A stretch of 64,000 nt of DNA from CAISCU01 sp943361925. GTDB taxonomy: Bacteria > Bacteroidota > Bacteroidia > UKL13-3. Positions 10,194-18,667 of the stretch are shown here, piece after piece (the stretch's first letter is position 1; each line of letters opens with the position of its first letter). Made by a program: the position numbers and the translations under genes. The notes below the pieces were generated by a model. It saw only the letters and a list, made by a program, of their open reading frames with translations. It was not told the origin of the DNA and ran no database searches. The stretch is from positions 124,001 to 188,000 of the forward strand of contig CALRIT020000001.1 of assembly GCA_943361925.1 (NCBI GenBank). The letters are read 5' to 3'.

Positions 10194-10748
10194 TTACATT
10201 CTTGGTCTCCAAGCTATTTCTGTTGCATTGGCATCATGAATGATTTTTCTTGATAATACAAAGAGATAATCACTCAATCTATTCAGATAAATAGAAACTA
10301 TTTCGGGTACTTCTGATTCAGTTTTTAAATGAACAACCAATCTTTCTGCTCTTCTACATACACAACGGGCTAAATGACAATAAGATGCTGCTATATGTCC
10401 GCCCGGTAAAACAAAACTGGTTAAATCAGGAAGACTTTCGTTCATATAATCAATAGCTTTCTCTAAAAGCTCAATATCTGATTCATGTAAATCAGGAATT
10501 TTCATTTTAGATTTTTCAGGATCACTCGCTAAAACCGAACCGATTGTAAACAACCTATCCTGTATTTCTTGCAACAAATTCGATACTTCAGCATCATTTA
10601 AACTATCCTTAACTAAACCGATATAAGAGTTTAATTCATCAACAGTTCCGTAGCTTTCAATACGTAAATGATACTTCGGAACTCTAACTCCACCAATTAA
10701 TGATGTTTCACCCTTATCGCCTGTTTTGGTATATATTTTAAATGTCAT
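10194..10748 (-). CDS. cob(I)alamin adenosyltransferase, PduO type
   Basis: The 184-aa protein converts cob(I)alamin to adenosylcobalamin using ATP. Family hallmarks are the N-terminal TKTGDKGETSLIGG, the RIESYGTVDELNS segment and the later CRRAERLVV. It lies 12 nt from the convergent HU/SPOR gene and has no operon partners, as expected for a scavenging or repair role rather than de novo B12 synthesis. Confidence 0.93.
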   Translation of the reverse strand: MTFKIYTKTGDKGETSLIGGVRVPKYHLRIESYGTVDELNSYIGLVKDSLNDAEVSNLLQEIQDRLFTIGSVLASDPEKSKMKIPDLHESDIELLEKAIDYMNESLPDLTSFVLPGGHIAASYCHLARCVCRRAERLVVHLKTESEVPEIVSIYLNRLSDYLFVLSRKIIHDANATEIAWRPRM

Positions 10749-10889
10749 AATGTTACCACGTTTAAATGTTGTTTTTGTTTTAGAATGACAATTTATAAAT
10801 CCCAGATTCTAATGAATTTCCTTAAAAAATGAAGCAATTGAGGATATATTTTAATTTTGGGGATGGAAACTTCTAAAACCAAAATTCAA

Positions 10890-11357
10890 TCAGGTTGATT
10901 TGTCATTCACTTCAACCAGTTTCCAAATGCCATTATCTTTTACAAATAAATAATAAACCAAAATGCCATTATCTACTCCTTGAATTTCAATTTTTGCACT
11001 TAAATTGTCTTCTGCAATAATGGATTTTAGTTCCCAATTATCGCTTTTGTTGTTTGACTTCTTAATTCTAAAATCAATTATTTCAAAATTCGATAAATCT
11101 TGAAACGATTCGCCTTTATTGTTATCGCTATCTTCCCAAGAAACTTTTAATGGGAATTTTGTCCGGCGTATTTGAAATAAGGAATCCGAGCTGAATTTTT
11201 CAATAAAATCATTAAAGTTTGAATCAACCAAATTCAATTCAGAAACAGTAGAGTTAGTATTTTCTGCTGATTTTACTTCAGTTTTTTGTTGTGAATTACC
11301 ACAAGAAACCAATATTAAAATTAAAACAGAAATGATAAGTAATTGATAAGTTTTCAT
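10890..11357 (-). CDS. lipoprotein resembling DUF4348 proteins
   Basis: The 155-aa protein has a lipoprotein signal peptide ending at Cys19 (ILVSCGNS). The mature part begins with a Ser/Thr/Asn-rich linker and then FNDFIEKFSSDSLFQ followed by R-x-x-K-F-P-L, which resembles the start of DUF4348 domains. Function unknown. It precedes a DUF3078 gene read in the same direction and may be expressed with it. Confidence 0.6.
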   Translation of the reverse strand: MKTYQLLIISVLILILVSCGNSQQKTEVKSAENTNSTVSELNLVDSNFNDFIEKFSSDSLFQIRRTKFPLKVSWEDSDNNKGESFQDLSNFEIIDFRIKKSNNKSDNWELKSIIAEDNLSAKIEIQGVDNGILVYYLFVKDNGIWKLVEVNDKST

Positions 11358-11375
11358 AGGTTCAAGGAGATTAAA

Positions 11376-12257
11376 CTACTTGTTATATTGATACAAAATT
11401 CCAAGTGCTAATACCTGTGAAAATTGAATGTTTTTATCCTGATCGTAATCTTTGATTAAATTCAAAGAGAAGTTGGTGCTAATATACCTGGTTGTTTTTA
11501 AGGTTAGATTGGCATTGAAAATATGAACAAAAGCATTTGGCTTGCTGGCATTCATGTAATCAAAGTTCACCATATAACGCCATTTTAGGTTTACATTTTT
11601 AACCAATTCTTTGTCGAAATTGATGATGTACTGCAAAACTGCTTGGTTTCTTAATTTGTCTCCGGGTTTTTCAAGACCATATAATTGTGCATTTGAAATG
11701 TTCTTGTCCAAAACAAATGTCTGACGCAAAGTCCCTACCCCAAATCGCATTTGTAAATAAGATACAGGCTTGTATTCCATTCCAAATGAAGAAGTTAAAT
11801 ATGCAGGAGCAAATAAATTAGAAACCAATGAATCAGCAGTTGGGTCACTTACTGTTTTCAATTTGGCATCATAACCTTCTAAAAACTGAGTTAAAAAGTT
11901 TAAAGAACCAAACGCATTCCATTTATTACCAATTCTATAACCGGCTTTGAAATCATAGAAAATTCTATCCGCATTTTTTCTTGCTTTTTCACCTTGGTTT
12001 TCAAAAAATCCCAATGACAATTGCAAATCACTTCTAAAACTCCATTTTGGCGTTTCATGAGTTCCTGAATGATTTAAAAACCAACCTGCAGCATATGAAT
12101 TTACACCTCCACCTTTCCAGTTATCACTAAAGGTTGCTTGGTTTAAATTAATACCGGTTTGAAAATTGTGTTTCCATGGATTTTTTGCCGTGGAATCAGT
12201 TTGAGCAAATACATTTAAGTTACAAATGATTAATAATAGGAGTAGAGAATTTTTCAT
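11376..12257 (-). CDS. DUF3078 outer-membrane beta-barrel protein
   Basis: The 293-aa protein has a signal peptide ending near FAQ (residue 19) and alternating-hydrophobicity strands with aromatic residues throughout. The early motif TGINLNQATFSDNWKGGG is typical of the Bacteroidota DUF3078 family. It is predicted to be an outer-membrane barrel; no transported substrate can be assigned. Confidence 0.8.
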   Translation of the reverse strand: MKNSLLLLLIICNLNVFAQTDSTAKNPWKHNFQTGINLNQATFSDNWKGGGVNSYAAGWFLNHSGTHETPKWSFRSDLQLSLGFFENQGEKARKNADRIFYDFKAGYRIGNKWNAFGSLNFLTQFLEGYDAKLKTVSDPTADSLVSNLFAPAYLTSSFGMEYKPVSYLQMRFGVGTLRQTFVLDKNISNAQLYGLEKPGDKLRNQAVLQYIINFDKELVKNVNLKWRYMVNFDYMNASKPNAFVHIFNANLTLKTTRYISTNFSLNLIKDYDQDKNIQFSQVLALGILYQYNK

Positions 12258-12268
12258 GCTTAGATTCT

Positions 12269-13399
12269 TTAATTGAGTTTGAACATTTCTTTTAATTTCA
12301 CAATAACATAGTCAATTTCTTCTTTTGTATTGTGTTTTCCAAATGAAAACCTGACTGATGGTCTTTCTGGACTTACTTTTAGTGCCGTTAGTACATGTGA
12401 ACCGATATTAGAGCCTGATGAGCAGGCACTTCCACCTGATGCGGAAATTCCTTCAATATCAAGTTTAAATAATATCATTTCAGCAATTGGTGTAGGAGGG
12501 AAGTTTACATTTAAAACGGTAAATAATGATTTTCCTTCAGCATCTCCATTGAATAAAACACCTGGAATATTTGCTCTTAATTGCTCAATCATATAGGTTT
12601 TTAGTCCTTGCATATGAGCTGAGTCTTTTTCGAAATTATCGATTGAAATTTCAAGTGCTTTTGCCAAACCTACAATTCCTGAGGTATTTTCTGTTCCTCC
12701 ACGCATATTTCTTTCTTGTGCACCACCGGAAATAAATGGATGTAGTTTATTTTTTGAATTGATATAAATGAATCCAACACCTTTAGGACCATTAAATTTA
12801 TGAGCAGCACATGCTAAAAAGTCAACATGTGTTTTGCTTAAATCCAATAATACATGTCCCATTGTTTGAACCGTATCACTATGAAAAAGGGCATTGTATT
12901 GTTTACATAATTCTCCAACTCTATCAATATCAAGGATATTTCCAATTTCATTATTGGCATGCATCAATGATACCAAAGCAGGAGAATTTTGCTGTAGCAA
13001 GCTTTCCAAATGGTTTATGTCGATATGACCATCTTCAAGTAATTGAACTTGATGGAATTCTATTTTACCTGATTTTTCAAGTTCTTCAGCAGTATGTAAA
13101 ACAGCATGGTGTTCGATTGGAGAACTAATAATATGCTTGATTCCAAAATCGTCTATAGATTTTCTAATCGCCATATTATCGGCTTCAGTTCCACCCGATG
13201 TAAAGAAAATTTCACCGGGAGAACAATTTAAAATCGAAGCTACTTTTTTTCTGGCTTCTTCAATTAAAGTTCTCGCTTTTCTACCATGAGAATGGGTTGA
13301 TGAAGGATTTCCAAATTCTTCCTCCAAAACCATTTTCATTACTTCCAAAACTTCTTTATTGATGGGAGTAGTGGCTGCATTATCTAAATATACAAGCAT
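12269..13399 (-). CDS. cysteine desulfurase (NifS/IscS family)
   Basis: The 376-aa PLP enzyme releases sulfur from cysteine as a protein persulfide for Fe-S cluster or tRNA thiolation. Visible motifs are YLDNAATTP at the N-terminus, SGGTEADNMA, the PLP-lysine region AAHKFNGPKGVGF, and the active-site loop SGGSACSSGS with the catalytic Cys. It lies 2 nt from the agmatinase-like gene. The sequence alone does not decide between IscS- and NifS-type roles. Confidence 0.92.
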   Translation of the reverse strand: MLVYLDNAATTPINKEVLEVMKMVLEEEFGNPSSTHSHGRKARTLIEEARKKVASILNCSPGEIFFTSGGTEADNMAIRKSIDDFGIKHIISSPIEHHAVLHTAEELEKSGKIEFHQVQLLEDGHIDINHLESLLQQNSPALVSLMHANNEIGNILDIDRVGELCKQYNALFHSDTVQTMGHVLLDLSKTHVDFLACAAHKFNGPKGVGFIYINSKNKLHPFISGGAQERNMRGGTENTSGIVGLAKALEISIDNFEKDSAHMQGLKTYMIEQLRANIPGVLFNGDAEGKSLFTVLNVNFPPTPIAEMILFKLDIEGISASGGSACSSGSNIGSHVLTALKVSPERPSVRFSFGKHNTKEEIDYVIVKLKEMFKLN

Positions 13400-13401
13400 A
13401 T

Positions 13402-14289
13402 TTATTTGCCAATTGTATGATAACCAATCATTTTGTAGACTAATTTTGCCATTGTGTATTCGGTTAAAATATTTCCTTTAACCGGAGCAATTTCTACTAC
13501 ATCAAAACCAACAACTTGTTTTTCTGCAAAAACTCTTCTTAAAAAATTAACGGTTTCATTCCATAATAAACCATTAGGCTCAGCAGTTCCAACAGCCGGA
13601 ACAATATTTGGATCAAAACCATCAGCATCAACAGAAATATAAACCTGATCTCCTAAAGTTTTTAAAGCTTCATCAGCCCAATTAGGATTGTTTCTTACCT
13701 GATGAGCATAAAAAGTATGGATATTATCACTTTTCTTAATCAATTCAGCTTCTTCAATACACTGAGCTCTAATACCAACCTGTGTTAATGGAACTTCAAT
13801 ATCATGAACTCTAGCCATTACAGATGCATGTGAAAAAGGATTGTTATTGTACTCGTTTCTTAAATCACTATGTGCATCTAATTGTAAAACATGCACATTA
13901 GGTACATATTTTTTAACAGCCATAATTGTTCCTAAACTAATGGTATGTTCTGCTCCAAGGGTAATTGGGAACTTTCCATCTTTTAAAAGTTTAGCAGTCT
14001 TTTTTTCGATTAATTTAATGGCTTGAAGATTTACCAAACCATCAAAATCCATTGGTTCTAAAGTACAAATACCACCTTTTCTATACGATTCCTGATCTAA
14101 TTCTTCGTCAAATAATTCAACAAATTGCGAAGCTTTAATCATTGCAGCCGGACCTTTGTAAGAACCCGCTAAATAAGATGATGTGTATTCATAAGGAGCA
14201 GATTGAATAACATATTTAGAGTCTTCGTAAGAATAGAGTTCCTTTTCAGGAATAGCTAAAAAGTTTTTTTTAGAATTATAATATTTCAT
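13402..14289 (-). CDS. agmatinase / arginase-family ureohydrolase
   Basis: The 295-aa protein of the ureohydrolase superfamily has the Mn-binding motifs TLGAEHTIS, LDAHSDLR and SVDADGFDP in order. Its length and the PAVGTAEPNGL segment favour agmatinase (agmatine to putrescine plus urea) over arginase, but the exact substrate is inferred. It lies between map and the cysteine desulfurase with gaps of only a few nucleotides, suggesting one transcript. Confidence 0.85.
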   Translation of the reverse strand: MKYYNSKKNFLAIPEKELYSYEDSKYVIQSAPYEYTSSYLAGSYKGPAAMIKASQFVELFDEELDQESYRKGGICTLEPMDFDGLVNLQAIKLIEKKTAKLLKDGKFPITLGAEHTISLGTIMAVKKYVPNVHVLQLDAHSDLRNEYNNNPFSHASVMARVHDIEVPLTQVGIRAQCIEEAELIKKSDNIHTFYAHQVRNNPNWADEALKTLGDQVYISVDADGFDPNIVPAVGTAEPNGLLWNETVNFLRRVFAEKQVVGFDVVEIAPVKGNILTEYTMAKLVYKMIGYHTIGK

Positions 14290-14294
14290 TTTTA

Positions 14295-15101
14295 TTAAAA
14301 AATAGCTGTGGGGATTTCAAATTCATTGTCTACATCGGTTAAAACAAAGGGTTTTCCTTTAGTAACACAAATGGTATGTTCAAATTGGGCTGATAATTTT
14401 CCGTCAATTGTTCGGGCTGTCCAACCATCATTTTTATCAACTTTACTTCTGGCTTTGCCTGCATTAATCATTGGTTCGATGGTGAAAATCATACCGGGGG
14501 CTAAAATAGGACCTGAGTTTTTCTCAGAAACATGGCAAATTTCGGGTTCTTCATGAAAGCGAATGCCAACGCCATGGCCACAAAATTCATAAACTACTGA
14601 ATAGCCAAATTGTGTAGCATATTTATTGATTTCAAATCCAATATTTCCTACAAAATTTCCTGTAAAACATTGTCTGATACCAATATTGAGACATTCTTTT
14701 GTTACATCAACCAGTTTTTTTGCATGTTCGGTAACATTTCCAACCATAAACATTTTTGATGTATCTCCAAAAAAGCCATTTAAAATGGTTGTAACATCAA
14801 TATTTACGATATCACCATCACGAAGTTCATATTTACCGGGGATACCATGACAAATAACGTCATTAACAGAAATACAAGATTCTTTAGGATAACCATGATA
14901 GCCAAGGGTAGCGGCCTTAGCTCCATTATCACGCATAAAATCAGCGCAAATTTTATTGAGAAAATCGGTGCTAACACCAGGTTTTACGTAGGGTTCAACT
15001 ATTTTTAAAGTTTCACCTGCCAATTGGGAACTTAATCTAATTCCTTCAATCTGTTCAGGTGTCTTAATGATTATCTTACTGCGCGTATCTCTAAATGCCA
15101 C
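14295..15101 (-). CDS. map: methionine aminopeptidase, type I
   Basis: The 268-aa enzyme removes N-terminal Met from nascent proteins. The conserved substrate His is in SVNDVICHGIP; metal ligands are in NIDVTTILNGFFGDTS, CGHGVGIRFHEEP, IFTIEPMIN and QFEHTI. Full length for the family. It is probably the first gene of a map / agmatinase / desulfurase run with 2-5 nt gaps. Confidence 0.95.
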   Translation of the reverse strand: MAFRDTRSKIIIKTPEQIEGIRLSSQLAGETLKIVEPYVKPGVSTDFLNKICADFMRDNGAKAATLGYHGYPKESCISVNDVICHGIPGKYELRDGDIVNIDVTTILNGFFGDTSKMFMVGNVTEHAKKLVDVTKECLNIGIRQCFTGNFVGNIGFEINKYATQFGYSVVYEFCGHGVGIRFHEEPEICHVSEKNSGPILAPGMIFTIEPMINAGKARSKVDKNDGWTARTIDGKLSAQFEHTICVTKGKPFVLTDVDNEFEIPTAIF

Positions 15102-15169
15102 TGTTAAAAAATTTAGGCAAATCTAAGTTTTTCCAAGTGAAATTTAGCATCTTTAAAATCAAGGGAAGA

Positions 15170-15517
15170 TTACATGTCTTTAAGCAATCCATTGATTTCT
15201 TCAATGGCAAAAACAATTTGATTTTTAACTTCAGCAACCATTCCAGGTACTTTTTCAAGATTACTTTGCTCTTTGCCGAATTTTTCTAAATCTCTAATTA
15301 ATAGAAATAAGTTGTTTGCGCCTAACATTTGGATAGGAGCTTTCATTTTATGAGCTAAATGACCAATTCCTTCGTAATTACCTGATGCCAATAATGCATC
15401 AAATTGATCCGCTTCGGTAGCTGTAGAGTTTACAAATAACTCAAGCATTTCCTTAATGAATCCTTGGTCTCCTCCAGAAATTTCTTTTAGATAGTCTAAG
15501 TTGATAATATTTGCCAT
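15170..15517 (-). CDS. stand-alone Hpt (histidine phosphotransfer) protein
   Basis: The 115-aa protein is a single four-helix Hpt domain. The phospho-accepting His is in GHLAHKMKAPIQMLG (about residue 56). Such proteins shuttle phosphate between a hybrid kinase and response regulators, but no partner lies next to it. A perfect 21-nt palindrome (15524-15544) sits 6 nt upstream of the start codon. Confidence 0.85.
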   Translation of the reverse strand: MANIINLDYLKEISGGDQGFIKEMLELFVNSTATEADQFDALLASGNYEGIGHLAHKMKAPIQMLGANNLFLLIRDLEKFGKEQSNLEKVPGMVAEVKNQIVFAIEEINGLLKDM

Positions 15518-15523
15518 GTTAGG

Positions 15524-15544
15524 TTAATCTTGTTACAAGATTAA
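15524..15544. promoter_or_regulatory. perfect palindrome upstream of the Hpt gene (possible operator)
   Basis: TTAATCTTGT and ACAAGATTAA are perfect 10-bp arms around a single central T. The palindrome lies between the Hpt start codon and the divergent NlpC/P60 gene. It has no T-run that would make it a terminator. A dimeric DNA-binding protein could use it; which one is unknown. Confidence 0.45.
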
Positions 15545-15631
15545 TAATAATTTCACAAAGGAAAACTAATATTTGTCCATAATTTACTTGTGGGAAATTC
15601 AATTAAATTCAATAATCTTACACTTTCAAAT

Positions 15632-16387
15632 ATGACAAAATCAGGAATTGTAAACATTTCACTGGTTCCATTGAGAGCCGAACCCAGTAGTAAATCAGAA
15701 TTGGTTAGCGAATTATTATTTGGTGAAACTTATACTGTTTTAGAAGAAATTGAAGATTGGTATAAGATTGAAAATCATACAGATGGATATATTGGTTGGA
15801 TTAATAATACCCAATTTACTTTGCTGGAAAACACTGAAATTCCTGATACAATTTTCTGTAAGTTTCCATTTTCTATTGTTAAATCTGAAGGTTCAGAAAG
15901 TCCAATTTATGTATTACCCGGATCTAGAATTTTCAAAAATAATTCGGGTGATTTTTTTCTTAATGGCAAAAAATATTTAGTTGAAATTGATTCTTTTAGC
16001 AGAAATATTTCTATTGCTGAATTTTCTAAACTATTTTTGAATAGTCCTTATTTATGGGGAGGCAAAAGTTTATTTGGAATAGATTGTTCCGGATTTACTC
16101 AAATTGTTTTTTCAATATTTGGATTAAACATTCCAAGAGATGCCTATTTACAGGCTGAATTGGGTAATCAGGTTGATTTTATTTCAGAAACAAAATCAGG
16201 TGATTTGGCTTTTTTCGAAAACAAAGATGGTAAAATTACACATGTGGGAATAATCCTTGAAAATCAAAAGATTATACATGCATCCGGAAAAGTTAGGATA
16301 GATGTAATAGATAGTTTTGGTATTTTTAACAAAGATTCGGGTAAACATTCACATCAATTAAGATGGATAAAAAGACTTGAATTCTAA
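15632..16387 (+). CDS. C40-family peptidase (SH3 + NlpC/P60)
   Basis: The ~251-aa protein has bacterial SH3-type repeats in the first ~120 residues (ISLVPLRAEPSSKSELV) and a C-terminal NlpC/P60 cysteine peptidase with catalytic Cys in FGIDCSGFTQIV and His in THVGIIL. These enzymes cleave gamma-D-Glu-diaminoacid bonds in peptidoglycan stems. No clear signal peptide is seen. The frame stays open to a GTG at 15590, but homologues begin close to the SH3 motif, so ATG 15632 is preferred. Confidence 0.85.
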   Translation: MTKSGIVNISLVPLRAEPSSKSELVSELLFGETYTVLEEIEDWYKIENHTDGYIGWINNTQFTLLENTEIPDTIFCKFPFSIVKSEGSESPIYVLPGSRIFKNNSGDFFLNGKKYLVEIDSFSRNISIAEFSKLFLNSPYLWGGKSLFGIDCSGFTQIVFSIFGLNIPRDAYLQAELGNQVDFISETKSGDLAFFENKDGKITHVGIILENQKIIHASGKVRIDVIDSFGIFNKDSGKHSHQLRWIKRLEF

Positions 16388-16432
16388 AACAAATTGGAAA
16401 CTTTAACCTTATCATATAATAATCATAAATCT

Positions 16433-16900
16433 ATGTCATTAAAAATTGGCGACAAAGCCCCTTCGTTTAAACTGTTTGATACAGACAAAAAAGAAGTATC
16501 ATTAGAAGATTTTGCAGGTAAAAATTTAATCGTACATTTTTTTCCAGCAGCATTTACCGGTGTTTGTACTACTCAATTGTGCACAATTCGTGATGGAATT
16601 GGTATGTACCACAACGATAAATGTGATGTAATTGCAATTTCTGTTGATAGCTTATTTACTTTAGGTAGCTTCAAAGCTGCTCAAAACTTAAATTTCACAT
16701 TGTTATCAGATTTTAATAAAGAAGTTTCTACAGCTTATGGCGCTTTATACGACACTTTTGTATTCAATATGAAAGGTGTTTCTAGAAGAGCAGCATTTGT
16801 TATTGATGGACACGGAACAATTCAATATGCACAAGTTTTAGAAAGTGCAGGTGATTTGCCTGATTTCAATGCAATCAATGAAACTTTAGCTAAATTATAA
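16433..16900 (+). CDS. peroxiredoxin (AhpC/TSA, BCP-like)
   Basis: The ~155-aa thioredoxin-fold peroxidase reduces hydroperoxides. The peroxidatic Cys is in FFPAAFTGVCTTQLC, with a second Cys five residues later as in PrxQ/BCP-type enzymes. ATG 16433 (MSLKIGDKAP) is chosen over a TTG at 16394 because homologues begin at the IGDKAPSF segment. A strong terminator follows at 16927. Confidence 0.9.
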   Translation: MSLKIGDKAPSFKLFDTDKKEVSLEDFAGKNLIVHFFPAAFTGVCTTQLCTIRDGIGMYHNDKCDVIAISVDSLFTLGSFKAAQNLNFTLLSDFNKEVSTAYGALYDTFVFNMKGVSRRAAFVIDGHGTIQYAQVLESAGDLPDFNAINETLAKL

Positions 16901-16926
16901 TATTTAGTAAATTTAACTAATTCATT

Positions 16927-16961
16927 AAAAGGAGTATGTGAAAAAACATACTCCTTTTTTT
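16927..16961 (+). terminator. Rho-independent terminator after the peroxiredoxin gene
   Basis: AAAAGGAGTATG pairs perfectly with CATACTCCTTTT around a short A-rich loop, followed by a T-run. The last T residues also form part of the -33 box of the tRNA-Arg promoter. Confidence 0.9.
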
Positions 16962-16989
16962 GTTTATTTGATGTTAAAGCCTACTTTTG
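16959..16989 (+). promoter_or_regulatory. tRNA-Arg promoter, perfect TTTG-N19-TAnnTTTG
   Basis: TTTG at 16959-16962, exactly 19 bp, then TACTTTTG at 16982-16989. Both boxes match the Bacteroidota consensus. The tRNA 5' end lies 12 nt downstream of the -7 box. This is host sequence, not phage, since it lies upstream of attL. Confidence 0.8.
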
Positions 16990-17001
16990 CATTCCCAAAA
17001 C

Positions 17002-17075
17002 GGTTTCGTAGCTCAACTGAATAGAGCATCTGACTACGGATCAGAAGGTTACAGGTTTGAATCCTGTCGAGACCA
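17002..17075 (+). tRNA. tRNA-Arg(ACG), prophage attachment gene
   Basis: A complete cloverleaf: acceptor GGTTTCG / CGAGACC, D-stem GCTC / GAGC, anticodon stem TCTGA / TCAGA with loop CTACGGA (anticodon ACG), T-stem ACAGG / CCTGT with loop TTTGAAT, and discriminator A at 17075. CCA is not encoded. The 3' end from 17056 is duplicated at the right end of the prophage, so the 3' part now in place came from the phage and keeps the tRNA intact. Confidence 0.95.
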
Positions 17076-17076
17076 C
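17056..17076. other. attL
   Basis: The sequence from the T-loop to the end of tRNA-Arg plus one base matches 59526-59546 except at 17063 (C here, T at 59533). The longest identical stretch is the 13-nt CTGTCGAGACCAC. Homology stops abruptly on both sides. Confidence 0.9.
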
Positions 17077-17143
17077 TACTTTCTAAATCAGAAGAAAAGA
17101 AGAGATGTAGTAAATTGTTTTTTAGTTACTTACAAAAACACAA

Positions 17144-17191
17144 TTACTACACTCTTCACTTCACTGAGTTTTTTTCTACCCTTACTACACT
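17144..17191 (+). repeat. possible integrase arm-type sites
   Basis: TTACTACACT occurs twice, at 17144-17153 and 17182-17191, 38 bp apart between attL and the integrase start. A related ACTACACT lies at 59485-59492 just inside attR. Short direct repeats flanking the core on both sides are what arm-binding tyrosine integrases use. The assignment rests only on position and repetition. Confidence 0.4.
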
Positions 17192-17204
17192 TCTACAACA
17201 CTCA

Positions 17205-18404
17205 ATGAAAAATCAGTGTAGCTACCAAATAATTCTTAGAAAAGAGTTATTCAGCAAAAAGAAGAATACTGCTCCATTAGCACTTCAAGCCTTTATAAAT
17301 GGGAAAAGAATTGTAATTAGCCTTAATCTGTATATTCCATTAGACAATTGGGATTCAGAAAACAAAAAAGTAATTGGTAAGGAATTCCATGATTTTAATT
17401 TAATCCTCGAAAAAAGCAGGGCCAAAGCAAATGAAATTATAATTGATGCCCGGTTACAAGGTAAATTTCTTACACCCGACCAGTTTAAAGAGCAATTCAC
17501 CAGCAATAATAGTAAACATGATTTCTTGGCATTTTATGAAACTGAGCTAGAGCAAAGGTTTACAAGAGATTTAATTTCAGCCGGAACTTATAGAGGGCAA
17601 AAGGTTACTTTAAATAAATTAAAGCGATTTCAGCCAAATATATTATTCGGAGAACTTACATCAGATTTTATAGAAAGGTTTGATGCATGGCATAAAAAGG
17701 ATGTGAAAATTACCTTGGTTAAAAAGAATATGGAACCGGTAAAAGAAAGTTTGGGCATTAGGGCCAAAGCTTTAAAACACATTAGAACTTACATCAAACT
17801 GGCTGAGAAAAAGAAAAACCTATTTATTCAGGATCCATTTCAAACAGTTAAAATTAGGGAAGCCAAAGAAACAAACAGAGTATTTCTTGAGCAAAATGAA
17901 ATAAAAGCTTTGGTTGAAGTATTTGAATCTGGGCAATTAAATGATTATTTACAGAGCACATTGGCAAAGTTTCTATTTGCATGCTTTACAAGTATTAGGG
18001 TATCAGATGCCAAAAACCTTGAAGAAATGGCTCTTATTAATAACACACTAACATTCATTCCGGTTAAAACAAAACGGCTTGGCAAAGTGGTTAAAATTCC
18101 ACTAAACCAAACCGCATTTAAGTTTTTTCATTATTTAAAGAATCATGGAGTAAAAAATGTTTCTGCCGAAAAACTCAATTTAGGCTTAAAGAAAATTGCC
18201 ATTGTATCAGGCATTAATAAGCGAATAACCTTTCATACTGCCCGGCACACATTTGGAGCTCAATTTATTGCCAGTGGTGGTGAGTTGGTTGTATTACAAT
18301 CAATAATGGGCCATTCAGATATTAGAACTACAATGGTTTATGTTCATTTGGCAAAAAACTTAAAAGAAGATCAACTATTCCGGATGGATACCCTGCTTAA
18401 CTAA
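17205..18404 (+). CDS. tyrosine recombinase / phage integrase
   Basis: The ~399-aa integrase is of the Bacteroidota phage/transposon type, with an N-terminal arm-binding region, a SAM-like core-binding domain and a C-terminal catalytic domain. Catalytic residues visible are Arg265 (TSIRVSD), His344 and Arg347 (FHTARHTFG), His370 (GHSDIRTT) and Tyr379 (MVYVHL). The frame extends upstream to a TTG at 17115, but ATG 17205 (MKNQCSY) is preferred because the upstream codons run through the repeat region. It sits directly inside attL and would lie downstream of the repressor in the excised circle. Confidence 0.93.
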   Translation: MKNQCSYQIILRKELFSKKKNTAPLALQAFINGKRIVISLNLYIPLDNWDSENKKVIGKEFHDFNLILEKSRAKANEIIIDARLQGKFLTPDQFKEQFTSNNSKHDFLAFYETELEQRFTRDLISAGTYRGQKVTLNKLKRFQPNILFGELTSDFIERFDAWHKKDVKITLVKKNMEPVKESLGIRAKALKHIRTYIKLAEKKKNLFIQDPFQTVKIREAKETNRVFLEQNEIKALVEVFESGQLNDYLQSTLAKFLFACFTSIRVSDAKNLEEMALINNTLTFIPVKTKRLGKVVKIPLNQTAFKFFHYLKNHGVKNVSAEKLNLGLKKIAIVSGINKRITFHTARHTFGAQFIASGGELVVLQSIMGHSDIRTTMVYVHLAKNLKEDQLFRMDTLLN

Positions 18405-18611
18405 AACTTCATTTAACCCGGAAATAAATTCCCTTACTTTATCTACATCCTCAAATAAAGAAATCAATTGTTTCCTTTTTTCAGGTGGCAAATGATGCAG
18501 AATAGCTGCATTTTCTGCTAAAAATAAAGTAAGGGTTTCTTCATAATCAATAATAAATTCAGATTTAGATTCAATAAATGAATCTAATTGGGATTTGGAT
18601 AGTTGTTTCAT
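18375..18611 (-). CDS. hypothetical phage protein
   Basis: A 78-aa charged, mainly helical protein from ATG 18611 (an alternative start at 18632 adds 7 residues). Its end overlaps the convergent integrase by 30 nt. It is the last gene of the late minus-strand run. No family recognised. Confidence 0.55.
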   Translation of the reverse strand: MKQLSKSQLDSFIESKSEFIIDYEETLTLFLAENAAILHHLPPEKRKQLISLFEDVDKVREFISGLNEVLVKQGIHPE

Positions 18612-18667
18612 GCTACTAATATTGGGTAGCACTTAACGTAAATTTAACCCAATTAATGTATAAATAA

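Noticed and set aside
16987..17208. 73-codon frame across the tRNA-Arg gene
   Set aside because: It translates the tRNA and the attL flank; the real features there are the tRNA and the integrase leader.
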